Source of the DNA: Flavobacterium lipolyticum
GTDB lineage: Bacteria > Bacteroidota > Bacteroidia > Flavobacteriales > Flavobacteriaceae
Assembly: GCF_020905335.1 (NCBI RefSeq)
Contig: NZ_JAJJMN010000001.1
Span: forward strand, 2,790,001-2,854,000
Reading direction: 5' to 3'
Length of the DNA stretch: 64,000 nucleotides
The translations under genes and the position numbers were made by a program. This document shows positions 53,359 to 61,906 of this stretch, in pieces (the first letter of the stretch is position 1; every line of letters starts with the position of its first letter). Below the pieces are notes generated by a model, which worked only from the letters and a program-made list of their open reading frames with translations, did not search any database and had not been told where the DNA came from.

Positions 53359-54414
53359 ATGAAAAATTTTACCATTCACCTCGTTATCCTCGTCTTCTTA
53401 TTTGTAAGTAAAGTTATGGGACAGGAAACTTTTGAATCAAAAGCGAGAAAAATTGCCAACAAAATAGAGAAAGTTACCAAAGAGGAAAAAGAAGCTTTGA
53501 AAGAAGAAATTGAAGCAATTAATGTTCAGTTGTCTGAAGGGAAAATCACTCAGGAACAAGCCGACAAGCGTAAAAAAGAATTAGCAGAAGCCAGAGCGGT
53601 TATTATCGAAGAAAAAGTAACACTGGCGCAAAATGAGCTAAATGATTTGGTGCAGCAAAAAGTGGACGGGAAAATCAAGGAAGGGAATTATAAAAGTGGA
53701 CGTGCTTTGATTGTTCATTGGAATGACATAGAATGGAAGGACAATAATAAAAAAAGAAAAGATTCTATACGCGGCGAAAGAAGAACGACATCGCAGTTTG
53801 TATTTGCAGCAGGTTTGAATAATATGATGGTTGATGGTAAATTGCAGGATGCTAAATATAGGTTTACAGGATCGCATTTTTACGAATGGGGATTTACCTA
53901 TAACACCAGGTTAATGAAAAACGATAATTTATTACACGCTAAATACGGATTGTCTTTAATGTATAATAATATTCGCCCGAGAGATAATAAATATTTTGTA
54001 GTCAATGGAAACCAGACAGAATTGCAAACCAATGCGATTCATTTAGAGGAATCCCGTTTTAGAAATGTGTACATCGCAGTGCCAATTCATTTAGAGTTTG
54101 ACTTTTCAAGACCAAAAGTGAGTAACGGAAAAACGTATTTTAGAACACATGATAGTTTTCGCTTTGGAATTGGAGGTTACGCAGGAGTCAATGTAAAATC
54201 CAAACAAATCTTAAAATACGATCAGGATGATTTAGATTATAAGACAACTATAAAAGGAGATTACAATGTGAATAATTTTATTTACGGATTGAGTTCTTAC
54301 ATTGGTTATAAAGAAATGAGTTTGTATTTGAAATACGATTTAAACCCATTGTTTAGGAATAATACTGTAAAAGAAAATAATATTTCATTGGGATTAAGAT
54401 TTGACTTTAATTAA
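53359..54414 (+). CDS. Outer membrane beta-barrel protein with N-terminal coiled coil
   Basis: A 351-residue protein with a signal peptide (HLVILVFLFVSKVMGQ). Residues 25-95 are a Glu/Lys-rich coiled coil (KKELAEARAVIIEEKVTL). From about 130 on there are alternating aromatic strands typical of an OmpW-like or porin-like barrel (TSQFVFAAGLNNMMV, KDNLLHAKYGLSLMYNN, EMSLYLKYDLNPLF, ending NISLGLRFDFN). It likely forms the outer end of the sigma/anti-sigma operon. Function unknown. Confidence 0.82.
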   Translation: MKNFTIHLVILVFLFVSKVMGQETFESKARKIANKIEKVTKEEKEALKEEIEAINVQLSEGKITQEQADKRKKELAEARAVIIEEKVTLAQNELNDLVQQKVDGKIKEGNYKSGRALIVHWNDIEWKDNNKKRKDSIRGERRTTSQFVFAAGLNNMMVDGKLQDAKYRFTGSHFYEWGFTYNTRLMKNDNLLHAKYGLSLMYNNIRPRDNKYFVVNGNQTELQTNAIHLEESRFRNVYIAVPIHLEFDFSRPKVSNGKTYFRTHDSFRFGIGGYAGVNVKSKQILKYDQDDLDYKTTIKGDYNVNNFIYGLSSYIGYKEMSLYLKYDLNPLFRNNTVKENNISLGLRFDFN

Positions 54415-54441
54415 GAATACAATTGATTAGTTAGTGGAAAG

Positions 54442-54469
54442 AGCGCTTCGAAAGAGGTGCTTTTTTTTA
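54442..54469 (+). terminator. Intrinsic terminator after the OM gene
   Basis: AGCGCTTC (54442-54449), loop GAAA, GAGGTGCT (54454-54461) with two G-T pairs, then eight T. Confidence 0.7.
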
Positions 54470-54541
54470 TTTAAAATTGCCCGATTTCATGGGGGATTTG
54501 TGTAATTTTACATCCTTCAAATTTTATAAATATTTTACGTT

Positions 54542-56605
54542 TTGATTTCACAAAGTACGATTGATGCTGTTTTTGATGCTGCTCGAGTAGAGGAGGTTAT
54601 TGGTGATTTTGTTAATTTAAAACGAGCCGGAAGTAACTTTAAAGGACTAAGTCCGTTCTCAGATGAACGCTCTCCATCGTTCATGGTTTCGCCTGCAAAG
54701 GGAATCTGGAAAGATTTTAGTACGGGAAAAGGAGGTAATTCAGTTAAGTTCCTGATCGAACATTCACAGTTTACCTATCCGGAAGCCATTCGATATCTGG
54801 CCAGAAAGTACAATATAGAGATTGAAGAAACAGAACAGACGGATGCTGAAAAAGCAATGACAGATGTTCGTGAAAGTATGTATCTGGTTTCGGAATTTGC
54901 GAAAGACTATTTTCATAAAACACTTTTAAATTCAGAAGAAGGAAAGGCAATAGGACTTTCTTATTTTAAGGAAAGAGGTTTTACCAACGAAACCATCAAA
55001 AAATTTAGTTTAGGATATTCACCTGAAACCTGGGATGCTCTTACCAAAGAAGCTTTGGGTAAAGGATACAAGTTAGAGTTTCTGGAAAGTACCGGTTTGA
55101 CCATTCCAAGAGAAGACCGTCCGTTTGACCGTTTCAAGGGGCGTGTGATGTTTCCCATAGAAAGTATGTCCGGACGTGTTTTGGGTTTTGGAGGGCGTAT
55201 TCTGACCAATGATAAAAAAGCCGCTAAATACTTAAACTCGCCTGAGAGTGATATCTACCATAAAAGTAAAGTGCTTTATGGAATTTTTCAGGCCAAACAA
55301 GCGATTGCGAAACAAAACAACTGTTATCTGGTGGAAGGATATACGGATGTGATTCAGTTTCATCAGGCTGGAATCGAGAATGTGGTAGCTTCATCAGGAA
55401 CCGCTTTAACACCGGACCAAATTCGTCTGATCAACCGATTAACGAGAAATATAACCGTTTTATTTGACGGAGATGCTGCAGGATTACGTGCTTCTGTTCG
55501 TGGGATCGATTTGATTCTGGAAGAAGGAATGAATGTAAGAGTTTGTGCTTTTCCCGATGGAGAAGATCCGGACAGTTTTGCACGAAAAAATTCGCATGAT
55601 GATCTGGTTGCTTATTTAGAAGAAAATAGTAAAGATTTTATACAGTTTAAAGCCTCTCTCTTAATGAAAGAAGCGAAAAACGATCCTATAAAAAAAGCCG
55701 ACTTGATTCGGGATATGGTCAATAGTATCTCGAAGATTCCGGATCGTATCCAGCGCGAAATTTATACTCAGGAATGTGCCCGAATCATGGATATTTCTGA
55801 GCAGGTATTGGTGAGTACTTTGGCACAATTAATTCAAAAAGATCTTGCAGAAGCAGGCAAAAAGCAAAAGCAGGAGCAAAGACCTTTTGAAGTACACAGG
55901 AATCAGCCTGCAAAACAGACCGGTTATTCCGGGGGCGATCCCGAAGACCCAAGGACAGGGCCGCCTGAGGATTATTATCCGGGAGAACCGTCGTATGCAC
56001 AAGAGCCGACGGAGAAAGTTGATATTTTATACCGTTTAGAACGAAAAGTAATCGAAATCCTGCTGCTTTATGGTGATAAGACGGAGGAGTTTGAAGATGT
56101 ACTTTTAAAAACGAATGAAGAGGGCGAAGTGATAATGGTCTCTGAAATGAAAAATTATAAAGTCTATCAGCGTATTTATTTGAGTTTGCAGGAAGATGAG
56201 GTAGAACTTTCTAATAATTTGTTCCGTGATATCTTTACAGACTTAATCGGGTTTTACAATCAGCATGAAAAATTTAGTCTCGAGCAATATTTAATGCGCC
56301 TGCAGCCTGATTTTGCTCAGGAAGTTACGGATATTTTAATGGAAGATGAAAGATTGGCTCTTCACGATTGGGAAGGACAGAATATCTTTTCAAAAATGAA
56401 GCATGAAACGATTGCGCAATACGTTACCGAAACGATTATGTCAATGCGTTGGTTTTTGGTAGGCAAAATCATTGATGAATTAAAAAGCTCTATAAAACCT
56501 GATAATTCAGATAATACAGAGCTTTTGTCTATGGTTGTCGATTACTCAAAATTAGTTAATTCATTCGCGAAAAAACTAGGAAGAGTAATGTCGCGATACC
56601 ATTAA
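54542..56605 (+). CDS. dnaG: DNA primase, zinc-ligand-free DnaG
   Basis: A 687-residue primase that makes RNA primers for replication. It starts at a TTG (54542) encoding the usual MISQSTIDAV. The TOPRIM core shows VEGYTDV (265-271) and LFDGDAAGLRA (from 307), so the catalytic metals are kept. The N-terminal zinc domain is recognisable (FKGLSPFSDERSPSF ... FSTGKGGNSV), but the four Cys/His positions of the canonical CxxH..CxxC site read Ser37, Ser40, Asp58 and Thr61, so it should not bind zinc. The C-terminal third is a helical DnaB-interaction domain. Ends four bases inside the convergent regulator. Confidence 0.95.
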   Translation: MISQSTIDAVFDAARVEEVIGDFVNLKRAGSNFKGLSPFSDERSPSFMVSPAKGIWKDFSTGKGGNSVKFLIEHSQFTYPEAIRYLARKYNIEIEETEQTDAEKAMTDVRESMYLVSEFAKDYFHKTLLNSEEGKAIGLSYFKERGFTNETIKKFSLGYSPETWDALTKEALGKGYKLEFLESTGLTIPREDRPFDRFKGRVMFPIESMSGRVLGFGGRILTNDKKAAKYLNSPESDIYHKSKVLYGIFQAKQAIAKQNNCYLVEGYTDVIQFHQAGIENVVASSGTALTPDQIRLINRLTRNITVLFDGDAAGLRASVRGIDLILEEGMNVRVCAFPDGEDPDSFARKNSHDDLVAYLEENSKDFIQFKASLLMKEAKNDPIKKADLIRDMVNSISKIPDRIQREIYTQECARIMDISEQVLVSTLAQLIQKDLAEAGKKQKQEQRPFEVHRNQPAKQTGYSGGDPEDPRTGPPEDYYPGEPSYAQEPTEKVDILYRLERKVIEILLLYGDKTEEFEDVLLKTNEEGEVIMVSEMKNYKVYQRIYLSLQEDEVELSNNLFRDIFTDLIGFYNQHEKFSLEQYLMRLQPDFAQEVTDILMEDERLALHDWEGQNIFSKMKHETIAQYVTETIMSMRWFLVGKIIDELKSSIKPDNSDNTELLSMVVDYSKLVNSFAKKLGRVMSRYH

Positions 56606-57231
56606 ATAATTTCTAAAGTCTTAGCTTTGTTTACTAAGTCAACTAAATTAGTAACATTTAATTTAGTCAATAATCTTAATTTGTAAGTACTGATTGTTTT
56701 TTCGTTCAGGTTTAAGATTTTAGAGATTTCATTGTTCTTTTTACCATCGCTTAAATAACGTAAAACTTCGATCTCACGATTTGAAAGTTTTCTGTACAAA
56801 CGCTCGCTTTTGCTTTGTTTAGCAATAAGGGCCATGTTTTTACGTACGGTTTCGTTGATGATAATTTTTCCTTCGTGTACCTTAATAATAGAAATACCTA
56901 AAGTTTCAAGTTTTTCTGTTTTGTGTACATAACCAGAAACTCCTGCTTTAATAGCGTTTGGAGCATACATTTGTTCAGCGAGGTCACTAAAAATTACAAT
57001 TTTTGTTTTTGGGAAATTCTTCAGGATGGATTTTACTTCGAAGATACTTGAAAGTCCTTCCAGTTCTAGATCTAGAATCAGGATATCGATTTCTTTCGTC
57101 TGAAGGATATCTCTAACCATTGAAAAATTGCCTACGTTGGCAACAATTGAAATTTGATCGTGGTCTTTAAAATAAGACTTAACGCCAAAGTGAGTCACAG
57201 GATGATTGTCTGCAAGACATACTTTAATCAT
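56602..57231 (-). CDS. NarL/FixJ-type response regulator (LuxR HTH)
   Basis: A 209-residue response regulator. The receiver has ADNHPV (the usual DD pair is DN), phospho-acceptor Asp in LILDLELEG near residue 53, and Lys in YVHKTEKL. The C-terminal LuxR helix-turn-helix is SNREIEVLRYLSDGKKNNEI, then NLNEKTISTYKLRLLTKL. No kinase gene lies nearby, so it is an orphan. It overlaps the 3' end of dnaG by four bases (56602-56605). Confidence 0.9.
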   Translation of the reverse strand: MIKVCLADNHPVTHFGVKSYFKDHDQISIVANVGNFSMVRDILQTKEIDILILDLELEGLSSIFEVKSILKNFPKTKIVIFSDLAEQMYAPNAIKAGVSGYVHKTEKLETLGISIIKVHEGKIIINETVRKNMALIAKQSKSERLYRKLSNREIEVLRYLSDGKKNNEISKILNLNEKTISTYKLRLLTKLNVTNLVDLVNKAKTLEII

Positions 57232-57324
57232 AATTTTTACCTTTTTTAGAATTGTTCATGTTTTTGGAACTGTAAAATTAATAAATAAATTCTGTAATTA
57301 ATTGCAGACAAATGTTAAAAAGTA

Positions 57325-58131
57325 TTATTTTAACGTTTTTGGTATAATACAGACCGGAATTGGATCCATTTTATGCTTGTTACTGGTGTTTAAACGTTTA
57401 TAAATTTCGAAGACAATTTTCTCTCTCTCGCTAAAGTCATCCCCCGTATTTCCTGACTCCGAGGCTAACATTGCCCATTCAAGTTCATCATAACTGGCGC
57501 CTAATTGATCCTCATCGGTGCGATTATCGCCAAATAATCCATCTGTAGGTGCTGCGCTTAAAATTGACTCCGGAATTGTTAAAAATGCCCCTAAAGCATA
57601 TACATCTGATTTCATTAAGTCGGCAATTGGACTTAAATCGACACCTCCGTCTCCATATTTAGTGTAAAATCCTACCCCAAAATCTTCTACTTTATTTCCT
57701 GTTCCCGCTACAAGCAAACCATGAATTCCTGCTAAATAATATAAAGAGGTCATTCTTAAACGGGCACGCGTATTGGCTAGGGATAAATTTACTTTCGCTT
57801 CATCGTCCGTTTGAGGTACAGCGCTTTTAAAAGCTTCAAAAGTGGCGGTTAAATCCGTTTCTACACTTGAAACATTTGGAAAACGTTTCTTTAATTGCTC
57901 AATATGTTCTCTTCCTCTTGAAACCTGATTGGCAGCCTGATGAATTGGCATTTCAACACATAAAACGGTTAAGCCGGTTTGTGCACACAAGGTAGAAGTC
58001 ACTGCAGAGTCAACTCCGCCTGAAATCCCAATTACAAAACCATTAACTTTTGCTCGGGTTGCATAATTTTTTAACCACTCTACAATGTGGGTGTTTACTT
58101 TTTCTGTCTGAATAGTGCTTTTTTTAGCCAT
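57325..58131 (-). CDS. nadE: NAD+ synthase (ammonia-dependent)
   Basis: A 268-residue enzyme that forms NAD+ from nicotinate adenine dinucleotide, ammonia and ATP. The PP-loop is ISGGVDSAVTS. VAGTGNKVEDFGVGFYTKYG and GGVDLSPIADLMKSDVYALG are the NaAD and adenosine sites. It lacks the glutaminase domain, so it needs free NH3. Divergent from gldB. Confidence 0.96.
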   Translation of the reverse strand: MAKKSTIQTEKVNTHIVEWLKNYATRAKVNGFVIGISGGVDSAVTSTLCAQTGLTVLCVEMPIHQAANQVSRGREHIEQLKKRFPNVSSVETDLTATFEAFKSAVPQTDDEAKVNLSLANTRARLRMTSLYYLAGIHGLLVAGTGNKVEDFGVGFYTKYGDGGVDLSPIADLMKSDVYALGAFLTIPESILSAAPTDGLFGDNRTDEDQLGASYDELEWAMLASESGNTGDDFSEREKIVFEIYKRLNTSNKHKMDPIPVCIIPKTLK

Positions 58132-58160
58132 AATAGTTCAAGATTTAAGATACAGGGATG

Positions 58161-58168
58161 TATATTTG
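58161..58168 (+). promoter_or_regulatory. Possible -7 promoter box of gldB
   Basis: TATATTTG, 62 bases upstream of the gldB ATG; the intervening leader is AT-rich. Confidence 0.4.
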
Positions 58169-58230
58169 CACAAATATTTTTAAGCATAGTTTGTTTAAAA
58201 TATGAGCAACACAAATCTAATTAAAATAAA

Positions 58231-59187
58231 ATGAAAATATATCGCTTAGCAGTGGTTCTGTGCTTGTTTTTTTTGTCTTGTGACCAGAAAACCAAAGTCG
58301 AAAAAGCAGTAGAAGAAATTCCGGTCGACATTAAAGTAGAGCGTTTTGATAAGGTGTTTTTTGAGACTAAACCAGAGGATTTAGCTAAAGTAAAAAAACA
58401 GTATCCTTTCTTTTTTCCGGCAGGAAATGATGATAATGTCTGGCTTAAGAAAATGCAGGATCCCATCTGGAAAGAAGTTTATACCGAGGTTCAGAAAAAA
58501 TACAGCAATTTTGAGCCTGTCCGCGAAGAATTCAATGCGCTTTTTCAGCATGTAAAATATTACTTCCCTAAAACGAAAACGCCAAAAGTTATCACTGTAA
58601 TTGGGGAAATGGATTATAATGCCAAGGCTATATATGCAGACACTCTGGTAATTGTAGCGTTGGAATTGTATTTGGGGAAAGATCATAAATTTTATGAATT
58701 CCCAAATTATCTAAAACAAAATTTTGAAGAGAAGCAAATTATGCCCGACGTGGTTTCGAGTTTCGCTTATCGAAATATCCCGGCATTTCCGGATAAAAAT
58801 TTAGTTTCCCAAATGATTTTTGAAGGGAAGCAATTGTATGCGAAAGATTTGTTGTTGCCCAATTATACTGATGCTGAAAAAATAGGTTACACACCTGAAC
58901 AAATAAAATGGAGCCAGGAAAATGAAGCCTATATGTGGCGCTATTTTATTGAAAGCGAAATGCTGTACAGCGATGATCCGAAACTAACTACCCGATTTAT
59001 AGTGCCTGCTCCGTTTTCTAAATTCTACTTAGAAATTGACAACGATTCTCCGGGAAGAATAGGGGCTTGGTTAGGATGGCAAATTGTACGGTCGTATATG
59101 AAGAATAATAACGTAACTTTGCCGGAATTATTAAAAACAGAAGCAAAGGTAATCTTTGAAAAGTCAAAATATAAACCTAAGAAATAA
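58231..59187 (+). CDS. gldB: Gliding motility lipoprotein GldB
   Basis: A 318-residue protein required for gliding in Flavobacterium. Lipoprotein signal MKIYRLAVVLCLFFLSCDQK with Cys at 17. Core segments recognised are VERFDKVFFETKPEDLAKV, FFPAGNDDNVWLKKMQDPI, EMDYNAKAIYADTLVIVALE and NDSPGRIGAWLGWQIVRSYM, as in the F. johnsoniae protein. Followed by gldC, sharing one base. Its precise role in the motor is unresolved. Confidence 0.95.
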   Translation: MKIYRLAVVLCLFFLSCDQKTKVEKAVEEIPVDIKVERFDKVFFETKPEDLAKVKKQYPFFFPAGNDDNVWLKKMQDPIWKEVYTEVQKKYSNFEPVREEFNALFQHVKYYFPKTKTPKVITVIGEMDYNAKAIYADTLVIVALELYLGKDHKFYEFPNYLKQNFEEKQIMPDVVSSFAYRNIPAFPDKNLVSQMIFEGKQLYAKDLLLPNYTDAEKIGYTPEQIKWSQENEAYMWRYFIESEMLYSDDPKLTTRFIVPAPFSKFYLEIDNDSPGRIGAWLGWQIVRSYMKNNNVTLPELLKTEAKVIFEKSKYKPKK

Positions 59188-59522
59188 TGTCAAATACAAT
59201 AAAATCAGAAATTAAATTCAATATAGAATTAGACGAAAACCGTGTTCCGGAAAGATTATCATGGACGGCAAAGGACGGTGGAGTAGAAGCAGAGGAAGCA
59301 AAAGCAATTATGCTGTCAATTTGGGACAGTAAAGCGAAAGAAAGTATGCGTATCGATTTGTGGACCAAAGATATGCCGGTAGACGAAATGAAAATTTTCT
59401 TTCACCAGACTTTGGTGGCTATGGCGGATACTTTTAAACGTGCCACTGACGACGAGAAGATGTCAGATACTATGAAAGACTTTTGTGATTATTTTGCAGA
59501 GAAACTGGAGCTGACGAAATAA
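59187..59522 (+). CDS. gldC: Gliding motility protein GldC
   Basis: A 111-residue soluble protein with the family sequence IKFNIELDENRVPERLSW, DGGVEAEEAKAIMLSIWDSK and ESMRIDLWTKDMPVDEMKI. It improves gliding in F. johnsoniae. Its ATG shares a base with the gldB stop, so the pair is coupled. A strong hairpin follows. Confidence 0.95.
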   Translation: MSNTIKSEIKFNIELDENRVPERLSWTAKDGGVEAEEAKAIMLSIWDSKAKESMRIDLWTKDMPVDEMKIFFHQTLVAMADTFKRATDDEKMSDTMKDFCDYFAEKLELTK

Positions 59523-59541
59523 GTAGTTAAATTTCCAATAT

Positions 59542-59588
59542 AAAAAATCCCAAATTCCAATAGTAAAACTTGGAATTTGGGATTTTTT
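59542..59588. terminator. Bidirectional terminator after gldC
   Basis: Perfect 18-bp stem (59542-59559 with 59571-59588), with A run on the left and T run on the right. It serves gldC and, in reverse, engB. Confidence 0.9.
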
Positions 59589-59627
59589 ATTGATTATTTT
59601 GGGATTTGGAATTTCCTCTATTGGGAT

Positions 59628-60248
59628 CTAAAATTCCGAGTTGTTTTTAAAAACCTCCTGATTTACTTCATCAATATAGGTTAAAAGATCTTCTTTTCCT
59701 GTAGCTTCAGTAGATGAAGTTACAAAATATTGAGGCATTTCAGACCAGTTATTGGCAAACATTTGTTTTTTGTAAGCTGCGACGTGAGAATCGATTTTTA
59801 CTTTACTGATTTTATCTGCTTTGGTAAAAATGATGCAAAACGGTATTTCGCTTTCTCCCATGTAAGACATAAATTCAATGTCGATTTTTTGTGCTTCATG
59901 ACGAATGTCAATTAAAACAAAAGCGCAAACTAATTGCTCTCGGGTTTCAAAATAATCCGTGATGAATTGCTGGAAAACGGATTTGGTTTTCTTAGATACT
60001 TTGGCATAGCCATAACCCGGTAAATCGACCAGAAACCAATTGTTATTAATCTTAAAATGATTGATTAACTGTGTTTTTCCAGGTCGCCCTGATGTTTTGG
60101 CTAAATTCTTATGATTCGTAAGCATGTTGATCAAAGAGGATTTACCTACGTTTGATCTTCCGATAAAAGCATATTCCGGTAAAAAATCCTTCGGGCATTT
60201 TGATACTTCAGAATTACTTACAATGAATTCGGCGGTATTAATTTTCAT
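59628..60248 (-). CDS. engB: YihA/EngB family ribosome-biogenesis GTPase
   Basis: A 206-residue GTP-binding protein of the TrmE-Era-EngA group, needed for assembly of the large ribosomal subunit. G motifs are GRSNVGKSSLINML (G1), FLVDLPGYGYAK (G3) and IIFTKADKISK (G4), with the expected short switch region SGRPGKTQLINHF. Located between the alpha/beta hydrolase and gldC. Confidence 0.95.
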   Translation of the reverse strand: MKINTAEFIVSNSEVSKCPKDFLPEYAFIGRSNVGKSSLINMLTNHKNLAKTSGRPGKTQLINHFKINNNWFLVDLPGYGYAKVSKKTKSVFQQFITDYFETREQLVCAFVLIDIRHEAQKIDIEFMSYMGESEIPFCIIFTKADKISKVKIDSHVAAYKKQMFANNWSEMPQYFVTSSTEATGKEDLLTYIDEVNQEVFKNNSEF

Positions 60249-60290
60249 GTTTTTTATTTTTAAAACCTCCTAAAAGTCGAAAGTTAGATG

Positions 60291-61055
60291 CTATAAATTC
60301 TTTTTAACGAGCCATTCTTCCAGAATTTTGTTGAATTCCTGAGGGTGCTCCATCATAGCAGCGTGTCCACATTTGTCTATCCAGTACAAAGTTGAATTAG
60401 GCAATAATTTATCAAATTCTTCGGCAACATTTGGGGGAGTAACGGCATCATTTTTACCCCAGATAATGCAGGTTTCTGTGGTCATCTTTGGTAAATCTTT
60501 GGCCATATTATGACGAATAGCACTTTTGGCAATCGTCAAAGTTTTGATGAGTTTGATACGGTCATTAACAGTTGCGTACACTTCGTCAATAAGCTCTGGT
60601 GTAGCAATTGCAGGATCGTAGAAAACATCTTCAGCTTTCTTTTTGATGTATTCGTAATCGCCTCTTTTGGGGTAGCTGTCACCCATTGCGCTTTCGTAAA
60701 GCCCTGAGCTTCCTGTGATTACCAGTCCGGCAACTTTTTCGGGATATAGCTTTGTGTGGTACAGTGCAATGTGGCCGCCTAAAGAGTTGCCTAATAGTAT
60801 GACCTGATCAAATCCTTTAAAAGTGATAAAGTCTTTTACATACTTGGCAAAGCTTTTTACGTTTGTTTTTAAAATGCTTTGAGTATAGATTGGCAAATCC
60901 GGGATCACAACTTTGTATCCTTTTGTTGGAAAATATTCGGCTACAGCATCAAAGTTACTAAGGCCTCCCATTAAGCCATGTAAAATAACGATAGGAGTTC
61001 CTTCTCCAGCTTCATAATAGCTGTATTTGCCTTCTTTTTTGTAGTGTTTGTCCAT
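60291..61055 (-). CDS. Alpha/beta hydrolase
   Basis: A 254-residue enzyme with the standard fold. Oxyanion region VILHGLMGGLSNF, nucleophile elbow LLGNSLGGHIAL (Ser near 94), acid IIWGKNDAVTPP, catalytic His in DKCGHAAMMEHP. No signal peptide, so cytoplasmic; probably an ester or lactone hydrolase. It stands 42 bases upstream of engB, and the two may be cotranscribed. Confidence 0.9.
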   Translation of the reverse strand: MDKHYKKEGKYSYYEAGEGTPIVILHGLMGGLSNFDAVAEYFPTKGYKVVIPDLPIYTQSILKTNVKSFAKYVKDFITFKGFDQVILLGNSLGGHIALYHTKLYPEKVAGLVITGSSGLYESAMGDSYPKRGDYEYIKKKAEDVFYDPAIATPELIDEVYATVNDRIKLIKTLTIAKSAIRHNMAKDLPKMTTETCIIWGKNDAVTPPNVAEEFDKLLPNSTLYWIDKCGHAAMMEHPQEFNKILEEWLVKKNL

Positions 61056-61331
61056 TTAATTTAATGCCAATTTCAATTTGGACAAATATAGGGTTTAATA
61101 AATAAAAAAGGATTTTTGCTGTCGTTTTTTAACTAGATAATTTTAGTATAATTTATAAGTGGTTAGAAATCAGTATGAAGTGGTGTTTTTTGTCGGTTTT
61201 TTAAATGTTAAGAAATCGGCAGAATAGCTAAATTTTTAAGAAAAATAGCGCGTAATTTTTTTGAATGATTAGTGTTATTGATAATTCGTTAATAATAAGT
61301 TAATGTATTGATCTTCTATCTGTTATGCAAA

Positions 61332-61390
61332 GTGGGGCGTAAGTGGTTAAACTTATTAACAAAGTGGTACATTGTGGTAAAATGTGGTAA
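61332..61390 (+). promoter_or_regulatory. Candidate MraZ operator: phased GTGG repeats
   Basis: Five GTGG(T/G) motifs start at 61332, 61343, 61364, 61374 and 61384. The last three are exactly 10 bases apart (GTGGTACATT, GTGGTAAAAT, GTGGTAATAT). In E. coli and Mycoplasma, MraZ binds direct TGGGN-type repeats with 5-base spacers, i.e. a 10-base period, upstream of the mraZ cluster. Position and spacing fit; the half-site here is GTGGT rather than GTGGG. Confidence 0.65.
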
Positions 61391-61399
61391 TATTTTTTA

Positions 61400-61407
61400 T
61401 ATTTTTG
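61400..61407 (+). promoter_or_regulatory. -7 promoter box of the mraZ cluster
   Basis: TATTTTTG matches TAnnTTTG. It begins ten bases after the last GTGG motif, so bound MraZ would cover the promoter. Confidence 0.6.
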
Positions 61408-61432
61408 TCCTATAACATATTAATGAATTTTC

Positions 61433-61906
61433 TTGAACACAATTGTTGGAACATATGAGTGTAAAGTCGATGCTAAAGGGAGGCTGATGTTGCCTGCACC
61501 TTTGAAAAAGCAATTGACTTCCTCTCTTCAGAACGGATTTGTTTTGAAGCGTTCGGTTTTTCAACAGTGTTTAGAATTGTATCCAATGAGTGAATGGGAT
61601 CTGATGATGCAAAAAATCAACAAGCTGAATCGCTTTGTAAAAAAGAACAATGATTTCATTCGAAGATTTACGGCAGGTGTGAAAGTGGTAGAGATTGATG
61701 CATTGGGGCGATTGCTGGTTCCGAAAGATTTGGTGACCTTTTCGGGTATTTCTAAAGATGTGGTTTTTTCATCTGCGGTTAATATTGTGGAGATTTGGGA
61801 TAAGGATTTATATGAAAAATCAATAAGCGGCGAAGATATGGATTTTGCAGATTTAGCTGAAGAAGTAATGGGAAATATTAATGACGACGACAATGGAATA
61901 TCATAA
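61433..61906 (+). CDS. mraZ: Transcriptional regulator MraZ
   Basis: A 157-residue AbrB-fold protein with two repeats of the family motif: VDAKGRLMLPAPLKK and IDALGRLLVPKDLV. It represses the division/cell-wall cluster in E. coli. The start is TTG at 61433, giving MNTIVGTYECKVDAKGR, which matches the family start. It overlaps rsmH by 26 bases. Promoter and a phased GTGG array lie upstream. Confidence 0.95.
   Translation: MNTIVGTYECKVDAKGRLMLPAPLKKQLTSSLQNGFVLKRSVFQQCLELYPMSEWDLMMQKINKLNRFVKKNNDFIRRFTAGVKVVEIDALGRLLVPKDLVTFSGISKDVVFSSAVNIVEIWDKDLYEKSISGEDMDFADLAEEVMGNINDDDNGIS

Larger units (their letters stand above)
61056..61432. other. Intergenic region upstream of the division cluster
   Basis: About 377 bases between divergent genes. 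The first 275 bases are AT-rich with no clear signal; the last part holds the GTGG array and promoter of mraZ. Confidence 0.5.
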
